Source: Moanibacter sp964542645 (lineage in GTDB: Bacteria; Verrucomicrobiota; Verrucomicrobiia; Opitutales; UBA2987). Taken from it: DNA of 64,000 nt. How positions within the stretch are numbered: position 1 is the stretch's first letter; the number at the start of each line of letters is the position of its first letter. The stretch covers positions 186,001-250,000 of the forward strand of contig CAZIUG010000015.1 of NCBI GenBank assembly GCA_964542645.1, in the 5' to 3' direction. The notes beneath the pieces were generated by a model. It was given only the letters and a program-made list of their open reading frames with translations, did not search any database and had not been told where the DNA came from. Positions 17,780 to 26,305 of this stretch are shown in pieces. The translations under genes were made by a program, and so were the position numbers.

Positions 17780-19204
17780 CTATATTAACTTTTCCCGATC
17801 AATCTTACCCACTTCACGGAAACGGCCACGCAAATCACTCTCAAGAATTTTCCGTGTCTCCAGTGGTATCTTCGATACCATGTCTTCAAGCTTAGGTTGG
17901 ACCCGGTCCTTTTCCTTCTCAGATTCCGTATCATTAACTAGCTCGGGAGGACTATCCTCTACAGGATCCCTTTCAACCTCAGATGCCTTTTTTGGCGAAA
18001 CCTTATGACTCGACAAGGCTTGATTTAAGCCCGTGTCCGTCGGATTTGGATCCGAAGATGGTTGACTGAAAGGAGCCCGAGACTCGGGCATATTTACCGC
18101 AAGACTACTCAGGCGATTAATTACGGAATCGATGGCTCTTGATCTGCTAGCTTCCACCGCCTTGAGCAAAGCAACTTCGAAATTAACCTTCTCGCTCAAT
18201 CCCATTTTTACCGATCTTTCGCCCTCATGTAGAACTTCAATGATTCGGAGCAGAGATTCAGATGTCAGGCCTGAAGGATCCAAAGAACGGGTCCTTCCTC
18301 CCTCCCGAACAACAGAAATAAGAACCTCTCTTAGAACTACCTGAAGATCGACTAAGATCCGGTAGAGGTCACGACCTTCCGAGGTAAGTTCTTCAACTAA
18401 CTTGAAAAGCGCACTGTAATCAGAGGAAATAATCGTCTGAGCAAGAGCTTCCACCCTCTCTTGAGAAGCGAGTCCGTAGACATCGAGCACATCCTCCTCC
18501 TTAATCTTCTCTCCACAAAACGAGATCATCTGATCAAGAATCGATTGAGCGTCACGCATCCCCCCATGAGAAAGATGTGCGATCGACCGCAACGCACCTT
18601 TATCGACTTCAATTTCCTCAACGGCCGCTATCTCCTCTAATTTGGCTGAAATTTGCTCATCCGGAATAGGCCGAAATTCAAAACGCTGGCACCTAGAAAC
18701 GATAGTTGGCAAAACCTTATGTGACTCAGTCGTCGCAAAAACAAACTTAACATGAGAAGGGGGCTCTTCCAGCGTCTTAAGGAGGGCGTTGAACGCCTGA
18801 TTCGTCAGCATATGCACCTCATCAATTATGTAGATCTTATATCGACACTGTGAAGGAACGTATTGACAATCCTCCCGAAGATCTCGGACCTGATCAACCG
18901 AGTTGTTAGAGGCCCCGTCTATCTCAATCACATCCATACAACTCCCCTCCATGATCGACTGACAAATCAGCGAATCGTTCGGTGGACTTAAAGAAGGTCC
19001 GCCCTCACAATTGAGTGCCTTAGCAAAGATTCGGGCCATGCTTGTCTTACCAGTGCCACGTGGACCTACAAAGAGATATGCGTGGGCGATCCGCCCCTGC
19101 TCGATAGCATTCCGTAGCGTTCTAACAATATGATCCTGCCCCACCAACTCCTCGAACTGCTGAGGACGCCAACGACGTGCAATAACCTTATACGATGAAG
19201 ACAT
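17780..19204 (-). CDS. dnaX: DNA polymerase III subunit gamma/tau
   Basis: Clamp-loader ATPase of the replicative polymerase. From the ATG at 19204 (chosen because MSSSYKVIARRWRPQ is the family N-terminus) it is 474 residues. An upstream in-frame start at 19252 would add 16 poor residues. Walker A is GPRGTGKT at 47-54, Walker B IIDEVH near 123-128, and sensor/arginine-finger motif VSRCQRFEF follows. The usual four-Cys zinc module has only Cys66 and Cys81 of its cysteines. After about residue 370 the chain is low-complexity. A slippery A AAA AAG at 17987-17993 could yield a 408-residue gamma form. Confidence 0.94.
   Translation of the reverse strand: MSSSYKVIARRWRPQQFEELVGQDHIVRTLRNAIEQGRIAHAYLFVGPRGTGKTSMARIFAKALNCEGGPSLSPPNDSLICQSIMEGSCMDVIEIDGASNNSVDQVRDLREDCQYVPSQCRYKIYIIDEVHMLTNQAFNALLKTLEEPPSHVKFVFATTESHKVLPTIVSRCQRFEFRPIPDEQISAKLEEIAAVEEIEVDKGALRSIAHLSHGGMRDAQSILDQMISFCGEKIKEEDVLDVYGLASQERVEALAQTIISSDYSALFKLVEELTSEGRDLYRILVDLQVVLREVLISVVREGGRTRSLDPSGLTSESLLRIIEVLHEGERSVKMGLSEKVNFEVALLKAVEASRSRAIDSVINRLSSLAVNMPESRAPFSQPSSDPNPTDTGLNQALSSHKVSPKKASEVERDPVEDSPPELVNDTESEKEKDRVQPKLEDMVSKIPLETRKILESDLRGRFREVGKIDREKLI
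17979..17993 (-). promoter_or_regulatory. Candidate programmed -1 frameshift site in dnaX
   Basis: On the minus strand the codons CCA AAA AAG contain A AAA AAG in exactly the frame used by the E. coli dnaX signal. After a -1 slip the ribosome would read GGC ATC TGA, stopping at 17979. An AAGG about ten bases upstream of the heptamer could act as the stimulatory Shine-Dalgarno-like element, and short hairpins (ATCCT-GTAG-AGGAT or GAGGA-TAG-TCCTC) lie downstream. The position, just after the clamp-loader core, matches the gamma/tau junction. Confidence 0.6.
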
Positions 19205-19501
19205 GAAAGAACCACAGAGTGTTGGGTTAGGAAATGATCTAATCAAACCCAATCTACTCGCCAGTCATCGAATTTTTTTCAGACTTCTCATAGGAGCACT
19301 CGATGGAACTGGGCACGCCCCTTTTTTCGGCCCCAACTATCACTTCATGGCACCTAAATCGTCCCTCTAACAGTTGTACATTTCACATACATACAAAAGG
19401 CGATTTTAGGCCCTTAACAGCGCAACGGGGAATGCACCCGAACAAAAACACTCTGGGCCCAAATCTCCAGACGAGGGAGATCTCCTAACTTAAGGTAAGG
19501 T

Positions 19502-19508
19502 AAAAAAA
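19502..19508 (-). terminator. T-run terminating the SRP RNA
   Basis: Seven consecutive T residues on the minus strand immediately follow the closing stem of the SRP RNA hairpin, forming a Rho-independent terminator with that stem. Confidence 0.7.
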
Positions 19509-19604
19509 GGCCAGGCACCCTACGGCACACGGAGTTTCTGGCTACCGTTGCTCCCTTCCGGGCCTGGCGGACTTCACCGACCCTCCGTTGCATAGGACCC
19601 GGCC
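19509..19604 (-). ncRNA. ffs: Signal recognition particle RNA, small bacterial type (4.5S)
   Basis: Minus-strand sequence holds the universal SRP RNA tip, CCAGGCCCGGAAGGGAGCA, with the GGAAG loop and the asymmetric AGCA side that bind Ffh. The 5' end GGCCGGG pairs with the 3' end GTGCCTGGCC, giving one long hairpin of about 96 bases. A run of seven T (minus strand, 19502-19508) directly after the hairpin serves as the terminator. Neighbours are dnaX downstream and coaC upstream, and proximity of the SRP RNA to dnaX is common in bacteria. Confidence 0.95.
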
Positions 19605-19780
19605 GATCTAGATCTATTACATCTTACAGCAGGTCTTCAACATTTTATTTCCAATTCAAAGAACGAATATCAACACAGTTAACGATAGCTTCTGCCTAAC
19701 TAATAACTAGACATAAACAGCCGAGTGATGAACGTAACCAACCGCCACCAGTATTTCCCACATTACCTGCCAAATTTTTA

Positions 19781-20347
19781 TCAACCAGGTTCGGTCAAAC
19801 GTTTGCAAACGGTCGAGACTATAACTTCAGGGTCGCTCAACTTTCCCCTGCCCTCGTATCCGCAAGCCAAGATTCCCTCGTCTGGTTCAATGATCAGATC
19901 TCCTCGATCCTTGAGAACCTTTAGATTTTTTTGCGTTGCCGGATGCTTCAACATCTTCCCATTCATAGCAGGAGCAACGACTACTTGGGAATGTGTCGCC
20001 AGGTAGATTGAAGTCAGTAAGTCAGGAGCCAACCCAAGGGCGAAACAGGCGATTATATTTGCCGTAGCCGGGGCTATTAGGAGTAAATCCGATCGGTCTG
20101 CCACCTCGATATGCCCAGGTTGCCAGCCTTCCCCTTCTTTCCAAAGATCAACCCCAACCGGATTCCGGCTCAAAGTCTGAAAAGTCAAAGGAGCAACAAA
20201 CTCGATAGCTTCACGAGTCATGACGACGAATATATCGGCTCCTTTTTTGACCAACTGACTCGTTATATCCGCCGCCTTGTATGCTGCAATCGATCCGCTT
20301 ACTCCCAGAACGATCGTCTTCCCTTTAAGCTGCTGATCTTCTTCCAT
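19781..20347 (-). CDS. coaC: Phosphopantothenoylcysteine decarboxylase, stand-alone CoaC
   Basis: FMN-dependent decarboxylation of 4'-phosphopantothenoylcysteine to phosphopantetheine in CoA synthesis. The 188-residue flavoprotein has VSGSIAAYKAAD near 15-26, an active-site His in GHIEVAD, PATAN (usual PASANT) and ACGYEGRGKL with the catalytic Cys. It is only the CoaC half: the CoaB synthetase domain, fused in most bacteria, is missing and no coaB lies nearby. Other HFCD flavoproteins (for example EpiD-like or UbiX) are less likely given the PATAN and ACG.E/GxGKL motifs. Confidence 0.85.
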   Translation of the reverse strand: MEEDQQLKGKTIVLGVSGSIAAYKAADITSQLVKKGADIFVVMTREAIEFVAPLTFQTLSRNPVGVDLWKEGEGWQPGHIEVADRSDLLLIAPATANIIACFALGLAPDLLTSIYLATHSQVVVAPAMNGKMLKHPATQKNLKVLKDRGDLIIEPDEGILACGYEGRGKLSDPEVIVSTVCKRLTEPG

Positions 20348-20583
20348 AGTAACACACCATATGCTTAGTCTTTGGATACTTCATCCATCAAACTGAATTT
20401 AGCTGATTTATCCTCCTCCATTCAATCTCCACTGTAAACTCCATTATTGTTTCACAAAATCCAAATGGGAAGAGTTAAAGAATATATTCCAAACAGCTGC
20501 ATCAAAATATGTCCGAAATAATAATGATGATTCTTTAAACTGATTGAGCGCTCCATTACAAACAAGCACTCGGGTAACAAGTC

Positions 20584-20612
20584 TTGACATGCATTTAGGA
20601 AACCCCTCTTAT
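20584..20612 (+). promoter_or_regulatory. Predicted sigma-70 type promoter for leuA leader
   Basis: A perfect -35 TTGACA (20584-20589) is followed after exactly 17 bases by TCTTAT (20607-20612), which matches TATAAT at four of six places. The transcript would start near 20619, just ahead of the leader peptide ATG and about 245 bases before leuA. A second TATAAT at 20805-20810 close to leuA lacks a good -35. Confidence 0.5.
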
Positions 20613-20635
20613 CCCGGGAGTTCGGAAATTCAAAT

Positions 20636-20695
20636 ATGTTCCTGTCCGCACCATTTGAGATTGCGCCTAGCGCACTGTTGCGACTTCTCCCCTGA
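20636..20695 (+). CDS. Candidate leucine-rich leader peptide of leuA
   Basis: A 19-codon frame, ATG at 20636 and TGA at 20693, lies between the predicted promoter and leuA. Five of its residues are leucine, four of them packed near the end as Leu-Leu-Arg-Leu-Leu-Pro using CTG TTG CGA CTT CTC. This is the arrangement of amino-acid attenuation leaders, where ribosome stalling at leucine codons controls a downstream RNA structure. The ribosome-binding site is weak (GGAG about 15 bases upstream). Known: leuABCD attenuation in enteric bacteria. Inferred: the same logic here. Confidence 0.5.
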   Translation: MFLSAPFEIAPSALLRLLP

Positions 20696-20776
20696 GGGGG
20701 GAGAAAAGGATTTGATCTGTACATATTTTTCTTAACCGCTGGAATTGCTATATTCAATTCCCTAGAGAAACGGTTA
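20685..20776 (+). promoter_or_regulatory. Structured RNA leader upstream of leuA
   Basis: Two stable hairpins follow the leucine codons. The first, TTCTCCCC with GGGGAGAA (20685-20692 and 20698-20705), overlaps the last leader codons and the stop. The second, GGAATTG-CTATATT-CAATTCC (20741-20761), is enclosed by TAACCG (20733-20738) and CGGTTA (20771-20776). A TTTTTCTT run at 20726-20733 lies between them and could pair with AGAAAA at 20702-20707. There is no classic hairpin plus T-run, so the switch may act on translation or by a Rho route. Confidence 0.45.
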
Positions 20777-20864
20777 CCCGTCCCTTCCGCGTCGCCCAGT
20801 TATATATAATTCTTTGCGATTCGCCAACCCAGACCTAATTCTCCACAAATAGCTTTTCAGAACA

Positions 20865-22592
20865 ATGCACGAAAACCTAAGAACTAAATACCGTCCGTTC
20901 CCCAGAATCAAATTACCTGATAGAGAGTGGCCCGACCGTAGAATCGATACGGCTCCCACTTGGTGTAGCGTCGACCTGAGAGACGGCAACCAGGCACTTG
21001 CTGTGCCAATGAATCTGGAGGAAAAACACGAACTTTTCCAAACTCTCGTCAAAATTGGATTCAAGGAGATTGAGGTCGGGTATCCTTCAGCCTCGGATAC
21101 AGAGTTCAATTTCACCCGCTTTCTAATTGAAAAAGGTCACATTCCTAACGATGTCAGGATTCAGGTCCTAGTAGCCTCTCGTGAACATCTTATCCGACGA
21201 ACTTTTCAGGCAATAAAAGAAGCCGATAAGGCGATCATACATCTCTATAATTCAATAAACCCGCTCCAGCGTCGCGTAACATTTGGAATGAGTAAAGAGC
21301 AGATCAAAGCCATCGCCGTTGAGGGAACAAAACTCGTGAAAGATCTGGTTCCTACGGTGCCTGAAACTGAAGTTTTCTATCAATATTCACCCGAGAGCTT
21401 CTCCGATACCGAATTGGATTTCTCTCTAGAAGTCTGTCAGGCTGTGATGGATGTTTGGGAACCTACCGTTAAAAGGCCCATTATTCTGAACTTGCCGGCA
21501 ACCGTTGAGCTATCGACACCAAACACCCACGCCGACCAAATCGAGTGGTTCTGTCGAGAACTCAAGGATAGGGATAAAGCAATTATCAGCCTTCACACCC
21601 ACAATGATCGTGGTACCGGCATTGCAGCGACCGAATTTGGTCTTATGGCTGGCGCCCAACGCGTGGAAGGAACCCTATTTGGAAATGGCGAACGGACCGG
21701 CAATCTCGACATCGTTACGGCCGCCTTGAACATGTTCTCCCAAGGAGTAGATCCCAGTCTTGATTTCCGCCGCCTGAATCACATTAGGGAAACCTACGAA
21801 AGATGTACTAGAATGAATGTTCACGAGCGCCATCCCTATGCTGGTGATCTTGTATTCACCGCCTTTAGTGGAACTCATCAAGATGCTATAAAGAAGGGAA
21901 TGGATCAAATGGACAGTGAGACCGAATCCCTATGGCAAGTCCCCTACTTACCAATCGATCCCGGAGACATCGGCCGTGCATACAATGCAATAATCAGAAT
22001 CAATAGCCAAAGCGGAAAAGGTGGTGTCGCTTATATCATGCACAGAGAATTTGGTTTTGATCTGCCAAAACCAATACATCCAGATTTTGGAGCCATTGTA
22101 AATCAGATCGCAGACAGGGAAAGTAGAGAACTATCATCCCTTGAAATCCGCGACGCTTTTTTGAAGGAATACACCGATCTGAAATTTCCTCTCTCATTAA
22201 ATTCATATCAGATTAAAAAGAGACCAGAAGATCACAGTCATGTTTCAATTACGGCTGAAATTACCTACAAGAACAAATCAGAATTCATAGAAGGTAAAGG
22301 GAATGGGCCAATTGCCGCCTTCGTCGATGCTCTCGATTCAATCTCTTTACAGAACTTTCATATCACTGATTTTCGCCAGCATGCCATCACAAAGGGATCT
22401 ACGGCAGAAGCAGCTGCCTACGTTGAGGTCGAGAGAACTCGTGATCGGAAGCGGTTCTGGGGTGCCAGCATTGAAAGCAACATTGAGTTTGCAGGAATCA
22501 AAGCATTGGTCAGTTCGTTTAATCGCGCAAATATACTAGAAGCGAAGAAAAAAACTAAAACGACTACACCAAAGGTGTCTCACAAATCGTGA
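20865..22592 (+). CDS. leuA: 2-isopropylmalate synthase
   Basis: Condenses acetyl-CoA with 2-oxoisovalerate, the first committed step of leucine synthesis. The 575-residue protein is the long yeast/actinobacterial type. The DRE-TIM motif is DLRDGNQAL at 37-45, the metal-binding HTHNDRG lies near 243-249, LFGNGERTGN near 270-279, and a C-terminal leucine-binding regulatory domain follows from about 430. No strong Shine-Dalgarno precedes the ATG. It is not followed by leuBCD. The leucine-rich leader peptide upstream suggests attenuation in addition to allosteric feedback. Confidence 0.96.
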   Translation: MHENLRTKYRPFPRIKLPDREWPDRRIDTAPTWCSVDLRDGNQALAVPMNLEEKHELFQTLVKIGFKEIEVGYPSASDTEFNFTRFLIEKGHIPNDVRIQVLVASREHLIRRTFQAIKEADKAIIHLYNSINPLQRRVTFGMSKEQIKAIAVEGTKLVKDLVPTVPETEVFYQYSPESFSDTELDFSLEVCQAVMDVWEPTVKRPIILNLPATVELSTPNTHADQIEWFCRELKDRDKAIISLHTHNDRGTGIAATEFGLMAGAQRVEGTLFGNGERTGNLDIVTAALNMFSQGVDPSLDFRRLNHIRETYERCTRMNVHERHPYAGDLVFTAFSGTHQDAIKKGMDQMDSETESLWQVPYLPIDPGDIGRAYNAIIRINSQSGKGGVAYIMHREFGFDLPKPIHPDFGAIVNQIADRESRELSSLEIRDAFLKEYTDLKFPLSLNSYQIKKRPEDHSHVSITAEITYKNKSEFIEGKGNGPIAAFVDALDSISLQNFHITDFRQHAITKGSTAEAAAYVEVERTRDRKRFWGASIESNIEFAGIKALVSSFNRANILEAKKKTKTTTPKVSHKS

Positions 22593-22732
22593 ACATTGAA
22601 CCAAAGACCAAGACTCGAGAACAATTAAAATATAAGACCTTCATCTTCTTATCTCAATTTATTACAGCTTCTAAAATTAACTAAAAACTTTAGAAGAAGT
22701 ATTAATTCTAGACCTCATCTGAGCATCAGGAT

Positions 22733-23371
22733 CTATCTGACCGGATCAGGAACCTTCGAGAGAGCAACCCCAATTTCACCACTCAATTGGGCCAATCCAG
22801 TTCCCAGTTCACTAACCAAGGTCCCATACTTCGTCCCATTCCACATTCCATTAAACCGGAAGTCACCTGAATCAACTGTCTCCCCTCCTTTCCCGACAAT
22901 GGACCACCCAGCATGAATTGCCACTAAACCGCCTCTAACTCCTTCGAATCTGGTGAGACGAATCTTAACCCGATAATTTAGCTCCGTTGGATCTGACAAT
23001 GGAAATCGAAAAATTTCGACTCCTGGAAGTTTATTAGCTAGATGCGCATACAACACTCGTGTTATGCCCTGCTCGAGATCCTCAGCCCATCGATTAAATT
23101 CCGAATAAGTGATCTCATTCCCCCCTCTTCGAAGCACTATCTTTGAAGTCTTCAAGTAGTCTGGCATCTCAATTATAAGTAGACCCACATTCAGGGTCTT
23201 GAGGATTCCGCTCGCTTCAATTGGTGCTGGTTCAGACAGGACATAGAACCGGGTTGGATCTAGTTTAGGATCCAAATCAATACATCCCCCGGTCATTGAA
23301 AGTAAGGCAACCCAAACTGATGTTCGATACATCATTTTTCCTAAAAATAATTTATTCCCTGACTTCTTCAA
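22733..23371 (-). CDS. PqiC/ABC-transport auxiliary lipoprotein
   Basis: 212-residue probable outer-membrane or periplasm-facing lipoprotein of the ABC_trans_aux (PqiC) type. A hydrophobic segment ends in the lipobox MTGGC with Cys30, followed by the family opening DPTRFYVLSEPAP. A mid-protein motif, RRGGNEITYSEFNRWAEDL, matches the conserved block where such proteins read R....v.y...nrWae. It overlaps the mlaD-like gene by four bases and is last in the operon. It probably pairs with the MCE protein in moving lipids between the membranes. Confidence 0.85.
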   Translation of the reverse strand: MKKSGNKLFLGKMMYRTSVWVALLSMTGGCIDLDPKLDPTRFYVLSEPAPIEASGILKTLNVGLLIIEMPDYLKTSKIVLRRGGNEITYSEFNRWAEDLEQGITRVLYAHLANKLPGVEIFRFPLSDPTELNYRVKIRLTRFEGVRGGLVAIHAGWSIVGKGGETVDSGDFRFNGMWNGTKYGTLVSELGTGLAQLSGEIGVALSKVPDPVR

Positions 23372-24369
23372 TTTTCCTTCGGACTCTTTCCTCTCAATAA
23401 CGAATTGGGATTCCGTTCCAAATAGTTAACTAAAATACGAATTGCTTCCGCCGCTTCCGTCACCTCTGCCAGAGCATCTTCGATCCGGTAACGAAAAGAC
23501 GATTCTGAAGAAAACAAGTACTCTGCTTTAGAAGTCGTATCTCCGACTTGTTTCAGCATTCGTTGTAGCTCTTCATTAGTTTCACCGGCCTCAGCCAACA
23601 CTGTATCAAATCGACTGTTAAGTTTTGTAGCGAGCAATTGAAACTCATTAACGGTCTCTCTTATCGCTGTTATAGTCTCACGAAGTTCGGGCGATTCCAA
23701 AAAATTCGAAGTGGAATGGCTGGCTTCTTTAATTAATTCACTAACTCCTCCAAAATCAACTTCCTCCAACCCTTCGCGAACATTTTTTAATACTCTTATG
23801 AGTTCATCATTGATCATTGGTATGTCGAGCGCGCCTAATCTTACAAAAACCTCCTCCACGTTCTGACCTAATTGAGCGTTCAAGGAAGGCACTGTTGGAA
23901 TCTCCTTATAGATAACTTTATCCTGTACCAGTTTAGGCTGTTCTGCATCAAGCACGATATCGATTTCTATATATCTCAACCCCGTAATGAAGCTTTCTGT
24001 CACTAACTTTGCTCGATACCCCAGGGATATTATCTTGGAAAACGTATCGTTATCTCGAATATCCACATCCACACCAAGAGAGCTATTGAGAAAAGCCAAA
24101 TCTAATTGTATGACCACTGGAATATGATCAATTTGATCTCCCTGGTTGAAGCGTAAAAAGATTTCCTTAACGCTCCCAATTTTCACACCGCGGAACTTTA
24201 CCGGAGATCCAATATCAAGGCCACTGACTGGTTCGTCGAAGTAACAGATAAATTCCTCATAGGCGCTGAAAAACTTAAAGGAACCAAAGAAAATAAGGGT
24301 TCCAACCGCTAGGATCAATCCTCCGATCACAAACAAGCCGATGACTGTATGGTTAGCTCTTCTGCTCAT
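23368..24369 (-). CDS. MlaD-like MCE-domain protein
   Basis: Substrate-handling periplasmic component of a lipid ABC transporter. From the ATG at 24369 it has an N-terminal anchor (TVIGLFVIGGLILAVGTLIFFG), one MCE domain (FDEPVSGLDIGSPVKFRGVKIG, about residues 40-140), then coiled-coil helices rich in Glu and Leu to the C-terminus. A TTG start ten codons earlier (24399) is possible but adds residues that look unlike the family. Known MCE proteins form hexameric channels or shuttles for phospholipids. The order ATPase-MCE-lipoprotein supports an Mla/Pqi-like system. Confidence 0.88.
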   Translation of the reverse strand: MSRRANHTVIGLFVIGGLILAVGTLIFFGSFKFFSAYEEFICYFDEPVSGLDIGSPVKFRGVKIGSVKEIFLRFNQGDQIDHIPVVIQLDLAFLNSSLGVDVDIRDNDTFSKIISLGYRAKLVTESFITGLRYIEIDIVLDAEQPKLVQDKVIYKEIPTVPSLNAQLGQNVEEVFVRLGALDIPMINDELIRVLKNVREGLEEVDFGGVSELIKEASHSTSNFLESPELRETITAIRETVNEFQLLATKLNSRFDTVLAEAGETNEELQRMLKQVGDTTSKAEYLFSSESSFRYRIEDALAEVTEAAEAIRILVNYLERNPNSLLRGKSPKEN

Positions 24370-24401
24370 TGGAAATAGAGACCCAAGGCACCCTTGCAAA
24401 T

Positions 24402-25157
24402 TTACTTACCACCCCTGGTAAGGAATTCATAAACATTTGTATTGGGTGGATCCTCTAATAGTTGATTCGGATGCCCTATTGCCGTCATCGTCTTAGGACC
24501 AGCGTCGAGAAAGATTGCGTTATCGGCAATCGAAAAGATGCTCTTCAGCTCATGGGTTACAACTACGACAGTGGTACCCAAGCTGTCCCTCAACTGTAAA
24601 ATCAAGTCGTCCAGTCTTCTAGAATTGATTGGATCGAGACCAGCCGAGGGCTCATCAAAGAATAAGATCTCGGGATCCAACGCCATGGCTCTAGCCAATC
24701 CAGCTCGCTTTCGCATCCCTCCGCTTATCTGAGATGGATAAAACTCCTGAAATCCTTTCAACCCGACCAATGACAGCTTGTAAGAAACGAGTTCCGAGAT
24801 TTCCCTTGAATTCAGCTCAGTATATTCCTCCAACGGCAACGCCACGTTCTCAGCCAGGGTCATCGAGCTCCACAAGGCTCCACCTTGATAGAGAACTCCG
24901 AATCGACGAACTTGGGACTGCTTCTCCTCTTCAGAGGCGTGTACAAAACTGATCCCATCGTAAAGGATATCTCCTCGAACCGGTTCCGATAAACCAATCA
25001 GATGTTTGAGTAGGGTACTTTTCCCGCATCCGCTCCCACCCATGACAATCATGATTTCACCATCCAGAACCTCGAAATTAAGATCTCGCATAACGACAAA
25101 GGACCCATAGGCCATATTCAATCCTTCGACCTTAATATGAACCCGTTTAGAAGTCAC
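24402..25157 (-). CDS. MlaF-like lipid ABC transporter ATPase
   Basis: 251-residue ABC ATPase. Walker A GGSGCGKST (residues about 40-48), Q-loop in FGVLYQGGALW, signature SGGMRKRAGLARA and Walker B ILFFDEPSAGLDP, then the switch His in VVTHEL. The QGGALW and SGGM forms are typical of the MlaF/Ttg2A branch. It is followed by the MCE gene and preceded by the permease gene 26 bases away, in one operon. Confidence 0.94.
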   Translation of the reverse strand: MTSKRVHIKVEGLNMAYGSFVVMRDLNFEVLDGEIMIVMGGSGCGKSTLLKHLIGLSEPVRGDILYDGISFVHASEEEKQSQVRRFGVLYQGGALWSSMTLAENVALPLEEYTELNSREISELVSYKLSLVGLKGFQEFYPSQISGGMRKRAGLARAMALDPEILFFDEPSAGLDPINSRRLDDLILQLRDSLGTTVVVVTHELKSIFSIADNAIFLDAGPKTMTAIGHPNQLLEDPPNTNVYEFLTRGGK

Positions 25158-25183
25158 TTCTCAACAACAATTGTGTTCAAATT

Positions 25184-26305
25184 CTAGATATCGTAAATTG
25201 CAGCAATCCAGTCAATTATCGCATTGAAGAATATGATAAGTGTAATTCCAGTCACTACTGCTGAGGTAGTAGCCAACCCCACTCCTTCGGCACTATCCCT
25301 AGATTGCATTCCGCGCAGACATCCTGAAATAGCAATTAACATTCCGAAAATTATTCCCTTGACGATTCCCAATAAGTAGTCGGGCAAAGCCACGGCAACT
25401 TTCATTCCGTTAAGAAACATCGGAACCGAAATATCGAGCATTAAATTGGAAACAAGCATACCACTCGCCACTCCTATCACGTCGGCATACAATACAAGAA
25501 CTGGCATCATCAAAAAAAGCGCCAAAATACGGGGAAGAAAGATAAAATCGATTGGATCAATCCCCAGGGTCTTAAGAGCATCAATTTCCTCGGAAAACTT
25601 CATGCTCGCGACTTCGGCCGCAAAAGCTGCCCCCGTTCGGCCTGCAATAATTATTCCCGTCATTAGAGCACCTAATTCCCTCAACATTCCATATCCAACA
25701 AGATAGGAGACGTAAACATCAGCACCCAATCGCTGCAGTACTACTGACCCCAAAAATGCGATAATTAGGCCGATCAAAAAGCTAACAAGAGTAACGATCC
25801 AAATAGCATTGGCCCCCACCTCTTGGACAATGAGCCAAAAGTCCTTCCAACGTACCGAGGTCCGTCCAACCAGCATCCGAAGAATACTCGCAAAACACTC
25901 TCCAGTGAAACCAAGCATTTCCAGGAATTCTCTATATCGCTCAACCGCTGCCTTTCCAATTCGTTCCACGAATGTCTTCGTCTCTACATCCAGTTGGGCG
26001 TTGTCATTTTCCGGTACTGCAAAGGATAAATTGAGCAGCATTCTTAAATCATTAGGAAGCAGGGACCGATCGAATTCCAAGTTATGTCTTCTACATAGAT
26101 ACACGAGTTTAACCAAATATGCCATAAGCATGGAATCCCAATCCTCAACCTCATTCGTTGTCACCGCCACAACTCTGAGATTCTCAACTGTGTCGAATAA
26201 TTCTTCGACTGAAGCAAAATCCGGAAGGGATGAATCAACCCTCCAGTTACCCGTTAAGTGAATGGTTAATGCCTCTTCTCCAAGGTCCGTCTGTATTGTG
26301 GCCAT
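25184..26305 (-). CDS. MlaE-like permease with N-terminal MlaB-like domain
   Basis: 373 residues. Residues 1-100 form a STAS/MlaB-like cytoplasmic domain (LTIHLTGNWRVD, VVAVTTNEVEDWDSMLMAYLVKL). Residues about 125-373 are the MlaE permease with five or so hydrophobic spans and the signature GRTGAAFAAEVASMKFSEEIDALKT. In E. coli MlaB is a separate subunit that stabilises MlaF. Here it is fused to the permease, as in several other phyla. First gene of the four-gene operon. Confidence 0.93.
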   Translation of the reverse strand: MATIQTDLGEEALTIHLTGNWRVDSSLPDFASVEELFDTVENLRVVAVTTNEVEDWDSMLMAYLVKLVYLCRRHNLEFDRSLLPNDLRMLLNLSFAVPENDNAQLDVETKTFVERIGKAAVERYREFLEMLGFTGECFASILRMLVGRTSVRWKDFWLIVQEVGANAIWIVTLVSFLIGLIIAFLGSVVLQRLGADVYVSYLVGYGMLRELGALMTGIIIAGRTGAAFAAEVASMKFSEEIDALKTLGIDPIDFIFLPRILALFLMMPVLVLYADVIGVASGMLVSNLMLDISVPMFLNGMKVAVALPDYLLGIVKGIIFGMLIAISGCLRGMQSRDSAEGVGLATTSAVVTGITLIIFFNAIIDWIAAIYDI

